From Pseudomonadota bacterium (GTDB taxonomy: Bacteria; Pseudomonadota; Gammaproteobacteria; Burkholderiales; SG8-39): a stretch of DNA of 42,195 nucleotides. The stretch is from the NCBI GenBank assembly GCA_018241645.1, contig JAFEDL010000026.1, positions 6,349 through 48,543 of the forward strand, given 5' to 3'. Within the stretch, counting starts at the first letter, position 1; each line of letters starts with the position of its first letter. This document shows positions 10,662 through 21,060 of this stretch, piece by piece. The position numbers and the translations under genes are program-made. Under the pieces are notes generated by a model. It had not been told where the DNA came from, searched no databases, and saw only the letters and a program-made list of their open reading frames with translations.

Positions 10662-11715
10662 CCTTGTTCTCCTTGTCTGCCAGGCGCTTCTCGAGCGCCT
10701 TGATCCGGTCCGCAAGCTCCGACAGGCGGCGGACTTGGGCGGTATTCCTCGCCCACGCCGCGTTCTCGTCGAACGGGTACATGCCCGTGTAGGTGCCCGC
10801 CTTGTGGAGCGTGCGCGAAATTACGGTGGCGGCCGATATGGCCGTGTTGTCTGGAATCGACAGGTGTCCCAGGATCACGGCGGCCGCACCTATCGTGCAA
10901 TTCCGCCCGATGCGCGCGCTTCCAGCCACGGCCACGCACCCGGCCATCGCCGTATTCGCCCCGATGTGGCAGTTGTGGCCGATCTGGATCTGGTTGTCGA
11001 GTTTCACGCCGTCTTCCAGCACGGTGTCGTCGATCGCCCCGCGATCGATGGTGGTGTTGGCCCCGACCTCGACGTCGTCGCCCAGGATCACCCGGCCGAC
11101 CTGCGGAATCTTCACCCAGCGCCCCTCCTCGGCGGCGATGCCGAACCCGTCGGCGCCGATCACGGCGCCGGAGTGCACGATCCCGCGCGCACCGATCCGG
11201 CATCCCGAGTGGATCACCACGGAGGGATGGATCCTGCATGCCTCCCCTATTGCGGCACCCTCGCCGACGTAGCTTCCGGCCCCGATCAGCGTCCTTGCGC
11301 CGATGGTCGCGCCGGCGCACACCACCGCCCCCGGACCGATCTGCGCAGAAGGTGCGACCGCGGCGCCTTCGGCCACGACTGCGCTTGGATGCACCCCCGG
11401 CACCGGATCCGCGTCCGGATTGAACAGGCGGGACAGGTGGGCGAAGTACGCATAGGGATTGTCCGCGACGATCCGCGGCAGTTCGGTGAGGCCTTCAGCT
11501 GATGGAGCAAGCACCACGGCGGCCGCGCCGGTCTTCGCGAGTTTCGATTTGTAGCGGGGATTGGAGAAGAACGCGATCGAGTCCGCGGTGGCGTTCTCGA
11601 GCGACCCCACGCGGGCCACAAGCACTTCGGGATTGCCCGCAACCCGGCCGCCGAGCCGGCGCACGATGGTGGCTAGCGAAATGGGACCTGCAGACCTGCC
11701 TGGATCGGCGCGCAT
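10654..11715 (-). CDS. lpxD: UDP-3-O-(3-hydroxyacyl)glucosamine N-acyltransferase
   Basis: LpxD adds the N-linked 3-hydroxyacyl chain at the third step of lipid A synthesis. The 353-residue protein has an N-terminal uridine-binding domain (about 10-105, including [24 protein letters not shown]) and a long left-handed beta helix of hexapeptide repeats (about 107-320). His247 in [11 protein letters not shown] corresponds to the catalytic His239 of E. coli. A C-terminal helix (EKRLADKEN) ends the protein. It lies between skp (15-base gap) and fabZ (8-base overlap), the standard order. The chain-length specificity was not predicted here, because no residue I can place with certainty decides it. 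Confidence 0.97.
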   Translation of the reverse strand: MRADPGRSAGPISLATIVRRLGGRVAGNPEVLVARVGSLENATADSIAFFSNPRYKSKLAKTGAAAVVLAPSAEGLTELPRIVADNPYAYFAHLSRLFNPDADPVPGVHPSAVVAEGAAVAPSAQIGPGAVVCAGATIGARTLIGAGSYVGEGAAIGEACRIHPSVVIHSGCRIGARGIVHSGAVIGADGFGIAAEEGRWVKIPQVGRVILGDDVEVGANTTIDRGAIDDTVLEDGVKLDNQIQIGHNCHIGANTAMAGCVAVAGSARIGRNCTIGAAAVILGHLSIPDNTAISAATVISRTLHKAGTYTGMYPFDENAAWARNTAQVRRLSELADRIKALEKRLADKENKDG

Positions 11716-11730
11716 GTCATCGCGCCGCGG

Positions 11731-12258
11731 TCAGCGCGCCGGCGGCTTGCCTTCGAGCGTCTTGATCACCTTGTCGGTGATGTCGATGCGCGGATTCGCG
11801 TAGACGGCATCCTGGAAGATGATGTCGTACTTTTCGGCCTCGGCGATCTGCCGGATGACCCGGTTGGCCTGCTCCACGACCTGCGCCAGCTCTTCGTTGC
11901 GGCGGGAATTCAGGTCCTCGCGGAACTCGCGCTGCTTGCGCTGGAATTCGCGATTGGTGTCGGCGAACTCGCGTTCCTTGTTGCGGCGCTGCGTCTCGGA
12001 CATCGTGACGCTGTTCTTCTCCAGCTCGTCCTGCATCCTCTTGAGCTGGTCGGCCATCTTCGAGAGTTCCTGGTCCCGCTTGGCGAACTCCGCCTCGATC
12101 TTCTTCTGCGCGCGCTGGGCCGGCACCGCGTCGCGCAATATGCGCTCGGTGTTGACGAAACCGATGCGTCCCTCGGCCTGGGCCGAGGCTGATCCAGCGG
12201 ACAGGGCTCCCGCGACGGCAACTGCAGCGAGGGTCAAGATTATGTTGGAGCGCAGCAT
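11731..12258 (-). CDS. skp: Periplasmic chaperone Skp/OmpH
   Basis: Skp is a trimeric jellyfish-shaped periplasmic chaperone that holds unfolded outer-membrane proteins on the way to the Bam complex. The 175-residue protein has a signal peptide (hydrophobic core to about 20, cleavage likely after ASAQA near 27). A short beta body start GRIGFVNTERILRD (about 30-43) follows, then long charged helices rich in Glu, Arg and Gln (about 50-140) that form the tentacles, and the closing body segment YDIIFQDAVYANPRIDITDKVI. bamA lies immediately upstream in the transcript (14-base gap) and lpxD downstream, as in most proteobacteria. Confidence 0.95.
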   Translation of the reverse strand: MLRSNIILTLAAVAVAGALSAGSASAQAEGRIGFVNTERILRDAVPAQRAQKKIEAEFAKRDQELSKMADQLKRMQDELEKNSVTMSETQRRNKEREFADTNREFQRKQREFREDLNSRRNEELAQVVEQANRVIRQIAEAEKYDIIFQDAVYANPRIDITDKVIKTLEGKPPAR

Positions 12259-12272
12259 AAGGGAAAGACGGG

Positions 12273-14558
12273 TCAGAATCCGGTGCCAAAAGTGAATTGT
12301 AACCTTTGTACACGGTCAGTGGCCGTGTTGTTCAGGGGCTGCGCGATGGACAAACGCAGGGGCCCGAACGGGGAGTTCCAGCTCAACGCCAGGCCGGTTG
12401 CGTACCTGAGGTCGCCGAGGGCGACTTTCTGGCCGCTTGCGAAGACCTGGCCGCCGTCGAGGAAAACTGCCAGCCTCAGGGACTTGTCCTGCGCGGCGCC
12501 GGGAACCGGGAACAGGATCTCGGCCTGCCCTACCACCTTGCGCGTGCCGCCCAGCACGTTGCCCAGGTTGTCCTGGGGTCCGAGTGCCGAGTAGTTGTAA
12601 CCGCGCACCGAGCCGGGGCCGCCGGCGTAGTAGTTCTTGAAGAACGGCAGCGGCCGGCCGCCCAGGCCGTTGGCGATGCCCAGGTCCGCGTTCAGGAACA
12701 GCGTGAACGTGCGGGTCAGCGGCTTGAAGAACTGGTGCTGGTAGCCGGCCTTGTAGTACTCGAGGTTGCCGGCACCGACTTCGCCGTAGAGGCGCTGCAG
12801 GCTTCCGTCGCGCGGCAGGATCAGGCTGTCCCTGGAATCCCGCGCCCAGCCCGCGGTGCCCGACATGTAAGTGTAAGTGTTGCCGAACTGGTTCACGAAA
12901 GTGATGTAGTTGGCCGGGCTGGTCGCGAAAGTCTCGAGGTTCACGTGCTCCGCGTTCACGCCGAAGCTGACCGAGTCCCTCTCGGCGAGCGGGTAGCCCC
13001 ACCGGATTCCGCCGCCCACCGTCTTGGTCTTGTACGGACCGATCGAGAGTGCGGACGCATCCGTGTCGCGCTTGTACAGGTCGAAGCCCCGGCTGACGCC
13101 ATCCACGGTGTAGTACGGGTCCGTGTACGAGATCGAGTAGGTGCGGTTGATCTTGCCGCTCGAAATCTGCGTGGTCAGGAATTTCCCGCTGCCGAACACG
13201 TTGGCCTGGGAAATGGACCCCGACACGATCACTTTTTCCACCGTCGAGAACCCGGCCCCGACCAGCAGCGCGCCGGTGGGCTTTTCCTCGACCGTGAAAT
13301 TGACGTCCACCTGGTCGGCCAGTCCCGCCACCGGCGCGGTCTCCACGTTCACGTCCTTGAAGTAGGTGGTGCGGTCCACCCGCTGCTTGGAAAGCTGGAT
13401 CTTGGAAGCGTCGTAGTACCCGCCTTCCAGCTGGCGCATCTCCCGGCGAATCACCTCATCGCGTGTCTTGGTGTTGCCGGCAATGTTGATGCGCCGAACG
13501 TAGACCCTGCGGCCCGGGTCAAGAAAGATTGTGAACGCGACTTCGCGCTTGTCCTTGTCGACTTGCGGAACGGCGTTCGCGTTCGCGAAGGCGTACCCCT
13601 CGTTCCCGAGCCGGTCCGCAATGGCCTTGGTAGACTGGGTCAGCTTGTCGCGCGCGAAGACGTCGCCGGGCTTGAGCTGGATGAGCTTCCTGAGTTCTTC
13701 CTCGGGCAACAGCAGCTGGCCGGCGAGCTTCACGTCCGACACCGTGTACTTCTCGCCCTCGGTCACGTTTACCGTGATGTAGATGTCTTTCTTGTCGGGC
13801 GTGATCGACACCTGGGTCGAATCGACGTTGAAATCGAGGTAGCCCCGGTTCTGGTAGAACGAGCGCAGGGATTCGAGGTCGCCGGCAAGCTTCTGGCGGG
13901 AGTACTGGTCGTGTTTGGTATACCAGGTGAGCCAGCCCGGGGTGCGCAGCACGAACTCGGCAAGGAGGTCCTTCTCGCTGAACGCCGTCGCCCCGACGAT
14001 GTTGACGCCCCTGATCTTCGCCACATCGCCTTCCTTGACCGTGAAGTTAATGCCGACCCGGTTGCGCTCGAGGGGCGTCACGGTGGTCTGGACGTCGACG
14101 CCGTACATTCCGCGCGACAGGTACTGGCGCTTGAGCTCCTGCTCGGCCTGGTCAAGGAGGGCACGGTCGAAGATCCGCGACTCGGCGAGCCCGAGTTCCC
14201 GGAAGCTGCGCCGCAGCGTCTCGGGTTCGAATTCCTTGATGCCCGAAAAATCCACCTGTGCAATTGCCGGGCGTTCTTCAACCAGCACCACCAGTACGCC
14301 GTTCTCCACTTCCAGCCGGACGTCGCGAAAAAATCCGGTGGCGAACAGAGTGCGTATGGCCTGCTGCGCCTTCTCCTCGGTCATGGTCTCGCCGACCTTG
14401 ATCGGGAGGTAGCTGAAGATCGTGCCCGGCTCGGTGCGCTGCAGCCCTTCGACGCGGATGTCCTTGACCGTGAACGGGTCGAAGGCCAAAGCCGCGCAGC
14501 TGAGGAACGCGCCGAGCAGACCGACTGCAACTGCAACAGCAAAAGGCTGGCGTTTCAT
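12273..14558 (-). CDS. bamA: Outer membrane protein assembly factor BamA
   Basis: BamA is the essential Omp85 core of the machine that inserts beta-barrel proteins into the outer membrane. The 761-residue protein has a signal peptide (to about 25, ending CAALA), five POTRA domains (about 26-425; the first begins FTVKDIRVEGLQRTE) and a 16-strand barrel (about 430-761). The loop-6 motif VRGYNYSALG, the Omp85 VRGF/Y signature, lies near 660. The C-terminus QFTFGTGF ends in the aromatic residue expected of outer-membrane barrels. The ATG follows the rseP stop directly (TGAATG). It sits between the rseP protease and skp. Nothing is missing. Confidence 0.98.
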   Translation of the reverse strand: MKRQPFAVAVAVGLLGAFLSCAALAFDPFTVKDIRVEGLQRTEPGTIFSYLPIKVGETMTEEKAQQAIRTLFATGFFRDVRLEVENGVLVVLVEERPAIAQVDFSGIKEFEPETLRRSFRELGLAESRIFDRALLDQAEQELKRQYLSRGMYGVDVQTTVTPLERNRVGINFTVKEGDVAKIRGVNIVGATAFSEKDLLAEFVLRTPGWLTWYTKHDQYSRQKLAGDLESLRSFYQNRGYLDFNVDSTQVSITPDKKDIYITVNVTEGEKYTVSDVKLAGQLLLPEEELRKLIQLKPGDVFARDKLTQSTKAIADRLGNEGYAFANANAVPQVDKDKREVAFTIFLDPGRRVYVRRINIAGNTKTRDEVIRREMRQLEGGYYDASKIQLSKQRVDRTTYFKDVNVETAPVAGLADQVDVNFTVEEKPTGALLVGAGFSTVEKVIVSGSISQANVFGSGKFLTTQISSGKINRTYSISYTDPYYTVDGVSRGFDLYKRDTDASALSIGPYKTKTVGGGIRWGYPLAERDSVSFGVNAEHVNLETFATSPANYITFVNQFGNTYTYMSGTAGWARDSRDSLILPRDGSLQRLYGEVGAGNLEYYKAGYQHQFFKPLTRTFTLFLNADLGIANGLGGRPLPFFKNYYAGGPGSVRGYNYSALGPQDNLGNVLGGTRKVVGQAEILFPVPGAAQDKSLRLAVFLDGGQVFASGQKVALGDLRYATGLALSWNSPFGPLRLSIAQPLNNTATDRVQRLQFTFGTGF

Positions 14559-15923
14559 TCAGCTGGAAAAGAGGCGATTGAGGTCGTTATAAAAGGCGAA
14601 GGCCATCATCACCAGCAGCAGCGTCAGACCCACGCGCTGACCGAGCTCCATTGCGCGCTCGGATACCGGGCTGCCCTTCAATATTTCCAAACAATAATAC
14701 ATCAAGTGCCCGCCGTCGAGCAGCGGAATAGGCAGCAGGTTCAGGACCCCGAGGCTGATGCTGATCAGGGCGAGGAAGGTCACGTAGGACAGCCATCCGA
14801 GCTGCGCGGACTGGCCGGCAAAATCGGCGATGGTCACCGGCCCGGAAAGATGCTTCCACGACACTTCCCCGATGAGCATCTTGCCCAGCATCTTCAGGCT
14901 GAACGCGGAAATGTCCCAGGTCTTCTCGATGCTCCGGCCAAGGCTCTCCAGGGGACCGTAGCTGATGCGCACGAACACCTCGTCCGATTGCCCGGCCGGC
15001 ACGTCAGGCCCGACGCCGATCCGCCCGATGCGTTCATTGCCTGCACTCGCGCCCTCCGGGGTCACCGGGATCAAGAGTTTGCGGCCCGCCCTGTCGACGG
15101 CGAGGCTCGTGGGCTTGCCGGGCCGGGCGCGGATGACCTGAACCAGGGCATCCCAGGAGTCGATCGCCTGGCCGTCCGCGGCCTCGATGCGGTCCCCGGG
15201 CAGCAGGCCGGCCGACTCGGCCGCGCTTCCGGCGACGACCTTGCCGAGCACCGCGGAAATCCTGGGGCGGTTGAGCCGGAAGCCCAGTCGCTCGAGCATG
15301 TCGCTCTCGACGTCATCCCCGTTCAGGCCGCTCAGGTCGACTTTCAGGACCGAGATCCGCTGCTTCGCGTCCAGCACCTCCACCGCGAGCACTTGCTTCT
15401 GGAGCGCACCCTGCAGCATCCGCCAGCGGAACTCCTGCCAGGTCGCAATCGGGTGATCGCCGATGCGGCGGACCGTGTCCCCGGCATGGAATCCGGCGCC
15501 CTTTGCGATGCTGCCTGCGGCCGGCTCGGCGACCACGGGACGGGCCTCGGGCAGCCCGTACATGTACAAGCCCGAATAGACGGCGATCGCGAACAGGAAA
15601 TTGAACACCGGCCCCGCGACGACAATCGCGAAGCGCCTCCAGACGCTCTTGCGATTGAAGGCGCGCCCGGCCTCCTCCGCGTCGACGGGGCCCTCCCGTT
15701 CGTCGAGCATCTTCACGTAGCCGCCGAAGGGCACGATGGACAGGACCCACTCGGTGCGGTCCGGGCCGCGGCGGACGAGGAGCAACGGGCGGCCGAACCC
15801 GACCGAGAAGCGCAGGACTTTCACCCCGCACAGGCGGGCGACGAGATAGTGGCCGTACTCGTGGACGACGATGAGAATCCCCAGCGCGACCAGGAACGCA
15901 GCTATGGTCTGCAGCATCATCAT
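14559..15923 (-). CDS. rseP: Intramembrane zinc metalloprotease RseP
   Basis: RseP is a site-2 protease of the inner membrane that cuts anti-sigma factors such as RseA and clears signal-peptide remnants. The 454-residue protein has the zinc motif HEYGH (21-25) in the first membrane helix. Two PDZ domains follow (about 115-290; typical segments [19 protein letters not shown] and [16 protein letters not shown]). The second zinc-ligand motif is [12 protein letters not shown], and the last helix lies near the C-terminus. The start is set at the first of three ATG codons, which overlaps the dxr stop as ATGA; the second or third ATG is possible. rseA and rpoE are not in the window. Confidence 0.96.
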   Translation of the reverse strand: MMMLQTIAAFLVALGILIVVHEYGHYLVARLCGVKVLRFSVGFGRPLLLVRRGPDRTEWVLSIVPFGGYVKMLDEREGPVDAEEAGRAFNRKSVWRRFAIVVAGPVFNFLFAIAVYSGLYMYGLPEARPVVAEPAAGSIAKGAGFHAGDTVRRIGDHPIATWQEFRWRMLQGALQKQVLAVEVLDAKQRISVLKVDLSGLNGDDVESDMLERLGFRLNRPRISAVLGKVVAGSAAESAGLLPGDRIEAADGQAIDSWDALVQVIRARPGKPTSLAVDRAGRKLLIPVTPEGASAGNERIGRIGVGPDVPAGQSDEVFVRISYGPLESLGRSIEKTWDISAFSLKMLGKMLIGEVSWKHLSGPVTIADFAGQSAQLGWLSYVTFLALISISLGVLNLLPIPLLDGGHLMYYCLEILKGSPVSERAMELGQRVGLTLLLVMMAFAFYNDLNRLFSS

Positions 15924-17140
15924 GCCGCGCGCTCCGTCCGGTTCTCGACGCACTGGGCGGCGCAGGCGCGCGCGCTTCGATCTGCCTCGAGCACCCGTTC
16001 CAGGGTGTCGGCTTCACCCCCTTCCAGCCTGCCGAGCACTTCCTCGATCACCTGCGCGATCGCTGTATATCCAAGCCGGCCGCGCAGGAACGCGTCGACG
16101 GCCACCTCGTTGGCCGCATTGAGGATTGCGGGTGCAGTGCCCCCTGCGCGCAGCGCGGCATAGGCCAGACCGAGGCAGGGGAAGCGCTGCAAGTCCGGCG
16201 GCTCGAAGCTGAGCTGGCCGATCGCGGCCAGGTCGAGCGGTTTTGCCCCCGACTCCATGCGGCGCGGATAGGCGAGCGCATGGGCGATCGGCACCCGCAT
16301 GTCCGGGTTCGAAAGCTGTGCGATCACGGATCCGTCCACGTAATCGACCAGCGAGTGGATGATGCTTTGCGGATGGATCACGACCTCGATGCGCGAGGGT
16401 TCGACATCGAACAGCCAGCGGGCCTCGATGACCTCGAGGCCCTTGTTCATCATCGTGGCCGAATCGACCGAGATCTTGCGGCCCATGCTCCAGTTGGGAT
16501 GCGCGCATGCCTCATCCGGCGTGACCGCACCCAGCTTCTCGAGCGGCGCCGTCCGGAACGGGCCGCCCGAAGCGGTAAGCAGGATCCGCCGCACCTCGCT
16601 GACTTTGGCGCGGCCGGACGCATCCGTCGGCAGGCACTGGAAGACGGCGTTGTGCTCGCTGTCGATGGGAAGCAGGACTGCGCCCGCGTCGCGCGCCTTG
16701 CGCATGAACACCGGCCCGGCCATCACCAGCGCCTCCTTGTTGGCCAGCAGCACCTGCTTGCCGAGGCCGGCCGCATGGAGGGTCGGGGCAAGGCCGGCCG
16801 CGCCGACAATCGCCGCCATGACCGCATCGCACTCCTCCACGGCCTGCAGGAGGCCGGCCGCGCCGAAAAGCAGCTCGGTGGGACATCCCGCCCCGCGCAG
16901 GCGGCGCCGCAGCGCGGTGTCCTCCGGGAGCCCGGACAGGACCGCATAGCGGGGGTTGTGACGCACGCAGAGGCTCTCCAGCTCATCCGCGGAGGTATGC
17001 GCCGTCAGCGCGTGCACCCGGTATTCATCCGGATGCCTGGAAACCACGTCGAGGGTGCTGCAGCCGATCGAACCCGTGGCCCCGAGGATCGCCAGATCAC
17101 GCGTGCGCTGCACGGCACGGTCTTTCAGAGGCTCGGTCAT
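15920..17140 (-). CDS. dxr: 1-deoxy-D-xylulose 5-phosphate reductoisomerase
   Basis: Dxr makes 2-C-methylerythritol 4-phosphate with NADPH, the committed step of the non-mevalonate isoprenoid route; UppS, encoded in the same run, needs the products. The 406-residue protein has the nucleotide-binding LGATGSIG (19-26), LLANKEALV (about 127-135), the metal and substrate region [12 protein letters not shown] (near 157-168), LTASGGPFR (near 187-195), and [24 protein letters not shown]. The start overlaps the cdsA stop as ATGA and the stop overlaps rseP the same way. Here dxr follows cdsA, whereas in E. coli it precedes uppS. Complete. Confidence 0.98.
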   Translation of the reverse strand: MTEPLKDRAVQRTRDLAILGATGSIGCSTLDVVSRHPDEYRVHALTAHTSADELESLCVRHNPRYAVLSGLPEDTALRRRLRGAGCPTELLFGAAGLLQAVEECDAVMAAIVGAAGLAPTLHAAGLGKQVLLANKEALVMAGPVFMRKARDAGAVLLPIDSEHNAVFQCLPTDASGRAKVSEVRRILLTASGGPFRTAPLEKLGAVTPDEACAHPNWSMGRKISVDSATMMNKGLEVIEARWLFDVEPSRIEVVIHPQSIIHSLVDYVDGSVIAQLSNPDMRVPIAHALAYPRRMESGAKPLDLAAIGQLSFEPPDLQRFPCLGLAYAALRAGGTAPAILNAANEVAVDAFLRGRLGYTAIAQVIEEVLGRLEGGEADTLERVLEADRSARACAAQCVENRTERAA

Positions 17141-17967
17141 GCGCCTCCCGCCACGAGGTAGAAAATCAATGCGGCCAGCGGGAGCGTCGAGGTGATGCTG
17201 TCTATCCGGTCCAGCACCCCCCCGTGGCCCGGCAGCAGGTTTCCGCTGTCCTTGACCATCGCCTGCCGCTTCATCAACGATTCGAACAAGTCGCCCACGA
17301 TGCTGATCGCGCAAAGCAGGACCGCGCAGCCAAGATACACGAACCAACCGCCGCCCTGCACCGTCGCCCGCAGCGGCGGCGATGCTACCGCACAGATGAT
17401 AGCGTAGATGATTGTCCCGGCGAGGGCGCCGGCCGCACCCTCCCAGGTCTTTCCGGGACTGATCGCCGGCGCCAGTTTGCGTCTGCCGAAGGCGCGTCCC
17501 GCGAAATACGCGGCAATGTCGGCGATCCAGATGAATGCAAGCACCATCAGCAGCGCCACGGGCGCGATGAAATGCAGACTGACCATGGAGAGCCCGGCAG
17601 GTATGACGACAACGCCGCCGACCGCAAGCGCAATCGGCCTGGCACGCACCTGCAGGCCGCGCCAGAGCCACACTGGGGCAGCCAGGACCCAGAACGCCGA
17701 GGCCAGCGCATAGGTGACCACCAGTCCCGGCCGGGCGGGGTCGATCGCCTGGGCTCCCCAGACCACTGCGGCAAATATGCCGGCGCATGCGCCGGCATAA
17801 ACGAGGGCCGCGGGACGCCCGGTTTTCGCCAGCCCTGCCCACTCGAATGCCGCCACGGCGATCACCGCGCCGACCGGGAGGGCGAACCAGCCGGTAGGCA
17901 GCATGAACAGCGCGGACAGGAACACGGCCAGCAGGATCGCAGCCGTGACGATCCGCTCCTTAAGCAT
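17137..17967 (-). CDS. cdsA: Phosphatidate cytidylyltransferase
   Basis: CdsA makes CDP-diacylglycerol from phosphatidic acid and CTP, the precursor of all major phospholipids. The 276-residue integral membrane protein shows about eight hydrophobic segments. Its C-terminal half has [19 protein letters not shown] (near 163-181) and the family signature [32 protein letters not shown], in which the KDSG and HGG-DR-D residues bind metal and CTP. It overlaps the uppS end by 8 bases and dxr by 4, so the genes are surely co-transcribed. Normal length and intact. Confidence 0.97.
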   Translation of the reverse strand: MLKERIVTAAILLAVFLSALFMLPTGWFALPVGAVIAVAAFEWAGLAKTGRPAALVYAGACAGIFAAVVWGAQAIDPARPGLVVTYALASAFWVLAAPVWLWRGLQVRARPIALAVGGVVVIPAGLSMVSLHFIAPVALLMVLAFIWIADIAAYFAGRAFGRRKLAPAISPGKTWEGAAGALAGTIIYAIICAVASPPLRATVQGGGWFVYLGCAVLLCAISIVGDLFESLMKRQAMVKDSGNLLPGHGGVLDRIDSITSTLPLAALIFYLVAGGA

Positions 17968-18778
17968 TCACCCTTGTACGACGCGAAGTCCCGGCGGGTA
18001 GTTCGGCGTCCTCGCCCTTCTTCTGGCGTCCGCCGGCCTCGACCTGCTCGCTGGTGCGGCCGAAACGCCTCTCGCGTCCCCGGTACCAGGCGATTGCCTG
18101 GTCCAGCAGTTCCGCATCGAAATCCGGCCAGAGTGCATCGGTGAAATACAGCTCCGTGTACGCGAGTTGCCAGAGCAGGAAATTGCTGATCCGGTGCTCG
18201 CCGCCGGTCCGGATGAAGAGATCGGGCTCCGGCGCGTAACTCATCGAGAGGTAAGGCGCGAGGTCCGCCTCTGCAATAGGCCCGTCCGCCGCCGGGGGCT
18301 TGTCCTTCACCAGGCGGCTAAGCGCCTGCAGGACGTCCCAGCGTCCCCCGTAGTTTGCGGCAATGGTGAGCGTGAGCCGCGTGTTGCCCGCAGTCATCCG
18401 CTCCGCCTCGCCGATGAGGCTCTGGATGCGCGAGTCGAACCGGCCGAGATCGCCGATGACGCGCAGCCGGACGCCGTTGCGGTGCATCTTCACCACTTCC
18501 TTGGTGAGGGCCCCGGTGAACAGTTCCATCAGCAGGGCGACTTCCTCGGCCGGGCGGCGCCAGTTCTCGGAACTGAACGCGAACAGGGTCAGGTATTCGA
18601 TCCCGCGGTCGACGCAGCATTTGATCGCCGTGCGCACCGCCTCGACGCCGCGCTGGTGGCCCGCGAACCGCGGCAGGTGGCGGCGCTTCGCCCAGCGGCC
18701 GTTCCCGTCCATGATGATCGCGACATGGCGCGGGATCTCTGGCGCATCGGGTACCGCGAGCGTCGAACTCTTGTGCAT
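17960..18778 (-). CDS. uppS: Undecaprenyl diphosphate synthase
   Basis: UppS extends farnesyl diphosphate with eight cis isoprene units to make the carrier lipid for peptidoglycan and O-antigen. The protein is 272 residues. After a short variable N-terminus it has [16 protein letters not shown] (18-33), with catalytic Asp24 and the following phosphate-binding residues, then the helix [23 protein letters not shown] (near 67-77), and the C-terminal [18 protein letters not shown] segment. The tail after about residue 240 is charged, longer than the E. coli protein, and probably disordered. It overlaps cdsA by 8 bases and follows frr after 17 bases. Confidence 0.97.
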   Translation of the reverse strand: MHKSSTLAVPDAPEIPRHVAIIMDGNGRWAKRRHLPRFAGHQRGVEAVRTAIKCCVDRGIEYLTLFAFSSENWRRPAEEVALLMELFTGALTKEVVKMHRNGVRLRVIGDLGRFDSRIQSLIGEAERMTAGNTRLTLTIAANYGGRWDVLQALSRLVKDKPPAADGPIAEADLAPYLSMSYAPEPDLFIRTGGEHRISNFLLWQLAYTELYFTDALWPDFDAELLDQAIAWYRGRERRFGRTSEQVEAGGRQKKGEDAELPAGTSRRTRVNA

Positions 18779-18795
18779 GAAAGCGGCCCGGAAGC

Positions 18796-19353
18796 TCAGA
18801 CTGCGAGCAGCTCGGCTTCCTTGTGCTGGAGCATCTTGTCGATCTCGGCGACGTGCCGGTCCGTGAGCTTCTGGATATCCTCCTGGGCGCGGCGCTCGTC
18901 GTCCTCGGAGACCTCCTTCTTCTTCAGCGCTTCCTTCAGGCCGTGGTTGGCGTCGCGGCGAAGGTTGCGGACGGCGACCCGCGCATTTTCGGCCTCGCCG
19001 CGGACGACCTTGACCAGTTCCTTGCGCCGCTCCTCGGTAAGCGCAGGCATGGGCACGCGGATGGTGTCGCCCATGGCGGCCGGATTCAGCCCGAGATCCG
19101 ATTCCCGGATCGCTTTTTCGATGGCGGCAACCATCTTCTTTTCCCACGGGGTGATGCCGATCGTGCGGGCGTCGAGCAGCGTGACGTTGGCGACCCCGGT
19201 CAGCGGCGTCTGCGTGCCGTAGTAATCGACCATGACGTGATCGAGGATCCCGGTGTGCGCGCGCCCGGTGCGGACCTTGCTCAGGTCGTTCTTGAGCGCC
19301 TCGAGAGACTTCTTCATCTTCGTCTCGGTGTTCTTTTTGAGCTCAGCGATCAT
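18796..19353 (-). CDS. frr: Ribosome recycling factor
   Basis: With EF-G, this protein splits post-termination ribosomes. The 185-residue protein has the expected tRNA-like shape encoded as two helical-bundle arms around a beta domain: [28 protein letters not shown] (about 12-39), the central [14 protein letters not shown], and the C-terminal [28 protein letters not shown] region, ending in the helix [19 protein letters not shown]. Exact family length. It lies 24 bases after pyrH and 17 before uppS in the run. No oddities. Confidence 0.98.
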   Translation of the reverse strand: MIAELKKNTETKMKKSLEALKNDLSKVRTGRAHTGILDHVMVDYYGTQTPLTGVANVTLLDARTIGITPWEKKMVAAIEKAIRESDLGLNPAAMGDTIRVPMPALTEERRKELVKVVRGEAENARVAVRNLRRDANHGLKEALKKKEVSEDDERRAQEDIQKLTDRHVAEIDKMLQHKEAELLAV

Positions 19354-19377
19354 GCAATCCCCTTTGTCGCAACGTTC

Positions 19378-20106
19378 TCAGATGTGCACCAGCGTGCCTT
19401 CGTCCTCGCCGGCCACCACGCGCTGCAGCGCCCCGCGCTTGAAGATGCTGAACACGTTGATCGGCAGCTTCTGGTCCCGGCAGAGCGTGAGGGCGGTCGC
19501 GTCCATCACCTTCAGGTTCTGGTGGATCGCCTCGTCGAAACTGATCCGGCTGTAGCGCTTCGCCGACGGGTCCTTGCGCGGGTCGGCCGTATAGACGCCG
19601 TCCACCTTGGTCGCCTTCAGGACGATTTCCGCACCCATCTCGCTCCCGCGCAGCGCCGCAGCGGTGTCCGTGGTGAAGAACGGGTTGCCCGTGCCCGCCG
19701 CAAAGATCACGATCTTGCCTTCCTCGAGATACCGGATCGCCTTGCCGCGGATATAGGGCTCGACCACCTGCTCGATGTTGAGCGCCGACTGCACACGGCT
19801 CGCGATGCCCGCGTGGCGCATCGCGTCCTGCAGCGCAAGGGCGTTCATCACCGTTGCGAGCATCCCCATGTAGTCCGCTGTGGCGCGGTCCATGCCGGCG
19901 GCGCCGGGCGCGACGCCACGAAAGATGTTGCCCCCGCCGATGACCGCGCCGATCTCGACGCCCATGCGGACCACCGTCGCAATCTCCGCGACGATGTCCT
20001 CGATGGTCTGCCGGTTGATGCCGTACGCGTCATCCCCCATCAGGGCTTCGCCCGAGAGCTTGAGCAGGATGCGCTTGTACTTCGGCGTCACGGCGGAGGA
20101 CCGCAT
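19378..20106 (-). CDS. pyrH: Uridylate kinase
   Basis: PyrH phosphorylates UMP to UDP and is the bacterial, amino-acid-kinase-fold enzyme regulated by GTP and UTP. The 242-residue protein has [11 protein letters not shown] (12-22), [11 protein letters not shown] (about 54-64), the segment [14 protein letters not shown] (near 141-154), the ATP region [17 protein letters not shown], and [10 protein letters not shown] near 200. It starts 3 bases after the tsf stop. Its product feeds the UDP-GlcNAc used by LpxA in the same run. Normal length. Confidence 0.98.
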   Translation of the reverse strand: MRSSAVTPKYKRILLKLSGEALMGDDAYGINRQTIEDIVAEIATVVRMGVEIGAVIGGGNIFRGVAPGAAGMDRATADYMGMLATVMNALALQDAMRHAGIASRVQSALNIEQVVEPYIRGKAIRYLEEGKIVIFAAGTGNPFFTTDTAAALRGSEMGAEIVLKATKVDGVYTADPRKDPSAKRYSRISFDEAIHQNLKVMDATALTLCRDQKLPINVFSIFKRGALQRVVAGEDEGTLVHI

Positions 20107-20109
20107 CGT

Positions 20110-20979
20110 TCAGCGCGCCATTCCGGCCACTTCGGCCGCGAAGTCGGTGGTTTTCTTCTCGATGCCCTCCCCGACGACGAAGAACGCGTAGCGGTGAAGC
20201 TTCGCCTTCCTGGCCGCGAGCATCTTCTCGACGGTCTGCTTGTCGTCCTTCACGAAAGGCTGGCCGAGCAGGGAGATCTCCGCGAGGTACTTGTTGATCC
20301 CGCCTTCGACCATCTTGGCGACGATCTCCGCGGGCTTGCCGGACTCGTTGGCACGTGCCTGCAGGATCTCGCGCTCTTTCGCGGTTGCCTCCGCCGGGAC
20401 GTCGTCCTTCTTCAGGTAGCGCGGCTTGGAGAAGGCGATATGCATGGCGACATCCTTGCCGGCATCCTCCGGGCCCTCGAAATCCACCAGCACGCCGATC
20501 TTCGCGCCATGCAGGTACTGGGTCAGTTTGCCGGCGGCCTCCATGCGCTGGAACCTCCGGATCGAAATGTTCTCGCCGATCTTCTGCACGAGGGCCTGGC
20601 GCCGGGCCTCGACCTTGGTCCCGTCGATCGACAGTTCCGCGAGCGCGGCGGCGTCGGCCGGATTGGCGGTTGCCACCAGCCCGGCCAGGGCGTTGGCAAA
20701 AGCCAGGAAATCGTCGTTCTTCGCCACGAAATCCGTCTCGCAGTTCACTTCCACGAGGGATCCGAGTTTCCCGTCGGCCGAGATGAAGACGCCGACCACG
20801 CCTTCCGCGGCGACGCGGCTGGCCGCCTTGCTCGCCTTGGCCCCGCTGCGGATGCGCAGGAACTCCTCGGCCTTGCCTATGTCGCCGTTCGATTCCTGCA
20901 GCGCCTTCTTGCACTCCATCATTCCAAGCCCGGTCATTTCGCGCAGTTCCTTGACCAAAGCCGCAGTAACTTCTGCCAT
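20110..20979 (-). CDS. tsf: Elongation factor Ts
   Basis: EF-Ts exchanges GDP on EF-Tu. The 289-residue protein has an N-terminal UBA-like domain ([18 protein letters not shown], about 9-26), the core contact motif [12 protein letters not shown] (near 79-90) that disturbs the EF-Tu nucleotide site, and a C-terminal segment with a coiled-coil arm. Length is normal. It is separated from rpsB by 81 bases that include a strong terminator-like hairpin. Expression relative to rpsB is therefore probably lowered by partial termination, as described for this gene pair in E. coli. Confidence 0.98.
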   Translation of the reverse strand: MAEVTAALVKELREMTGLGMMECKKALQESNGDIGKAEEFLRIRSGAKASKAASRVAAEGVVGVFISADGKLGSLVEVNCETDFVAKNDDFLAFANALAGLVATANPADAAALAELSIDGTKVEARRQALVQKIGENISIRRFQRMEAAGKLTQYLHGAKIGVLVDFEGPEDAGKDVAMHIAFSKPRYLKKDDVPAEATAKEREILQARANESGKPAEIVAKMVEGGINKYLAEISLLGQPFVKDDKQTVEKMLAARKAKLHRYAFFVVGEGIEKKTTDFAAEVAGMAR

Positions 20980-21012
20980 TACCTTGCTCCTATCAATATG
21001 CGTCTCAGATTC

Positions 21013-21037
21013 AAAAAAGGGGCCGGTGGCCCCTTTT
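21013..21037 (-). terminator. Terminator-like hairpin between rpsB and tsf
   Basis: Read on the minus strand, a 10-base stem (AAAAGGGGCC / GGCCCCTTTT) closes a 3-base loop and runs into TTTTTT. It lies 23 bases after the rpsB stop and 33 before the tsf start. The shape is that of an intrinsic terminator. Since tsf and the genes beyond have no obvious promoter of their own here, it is more likely a partial attenuator than a full stop. Confidence 0.75.
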
Positions 21038-21060
21038 GTACTTTCGGGCAGCCCGCAGCC

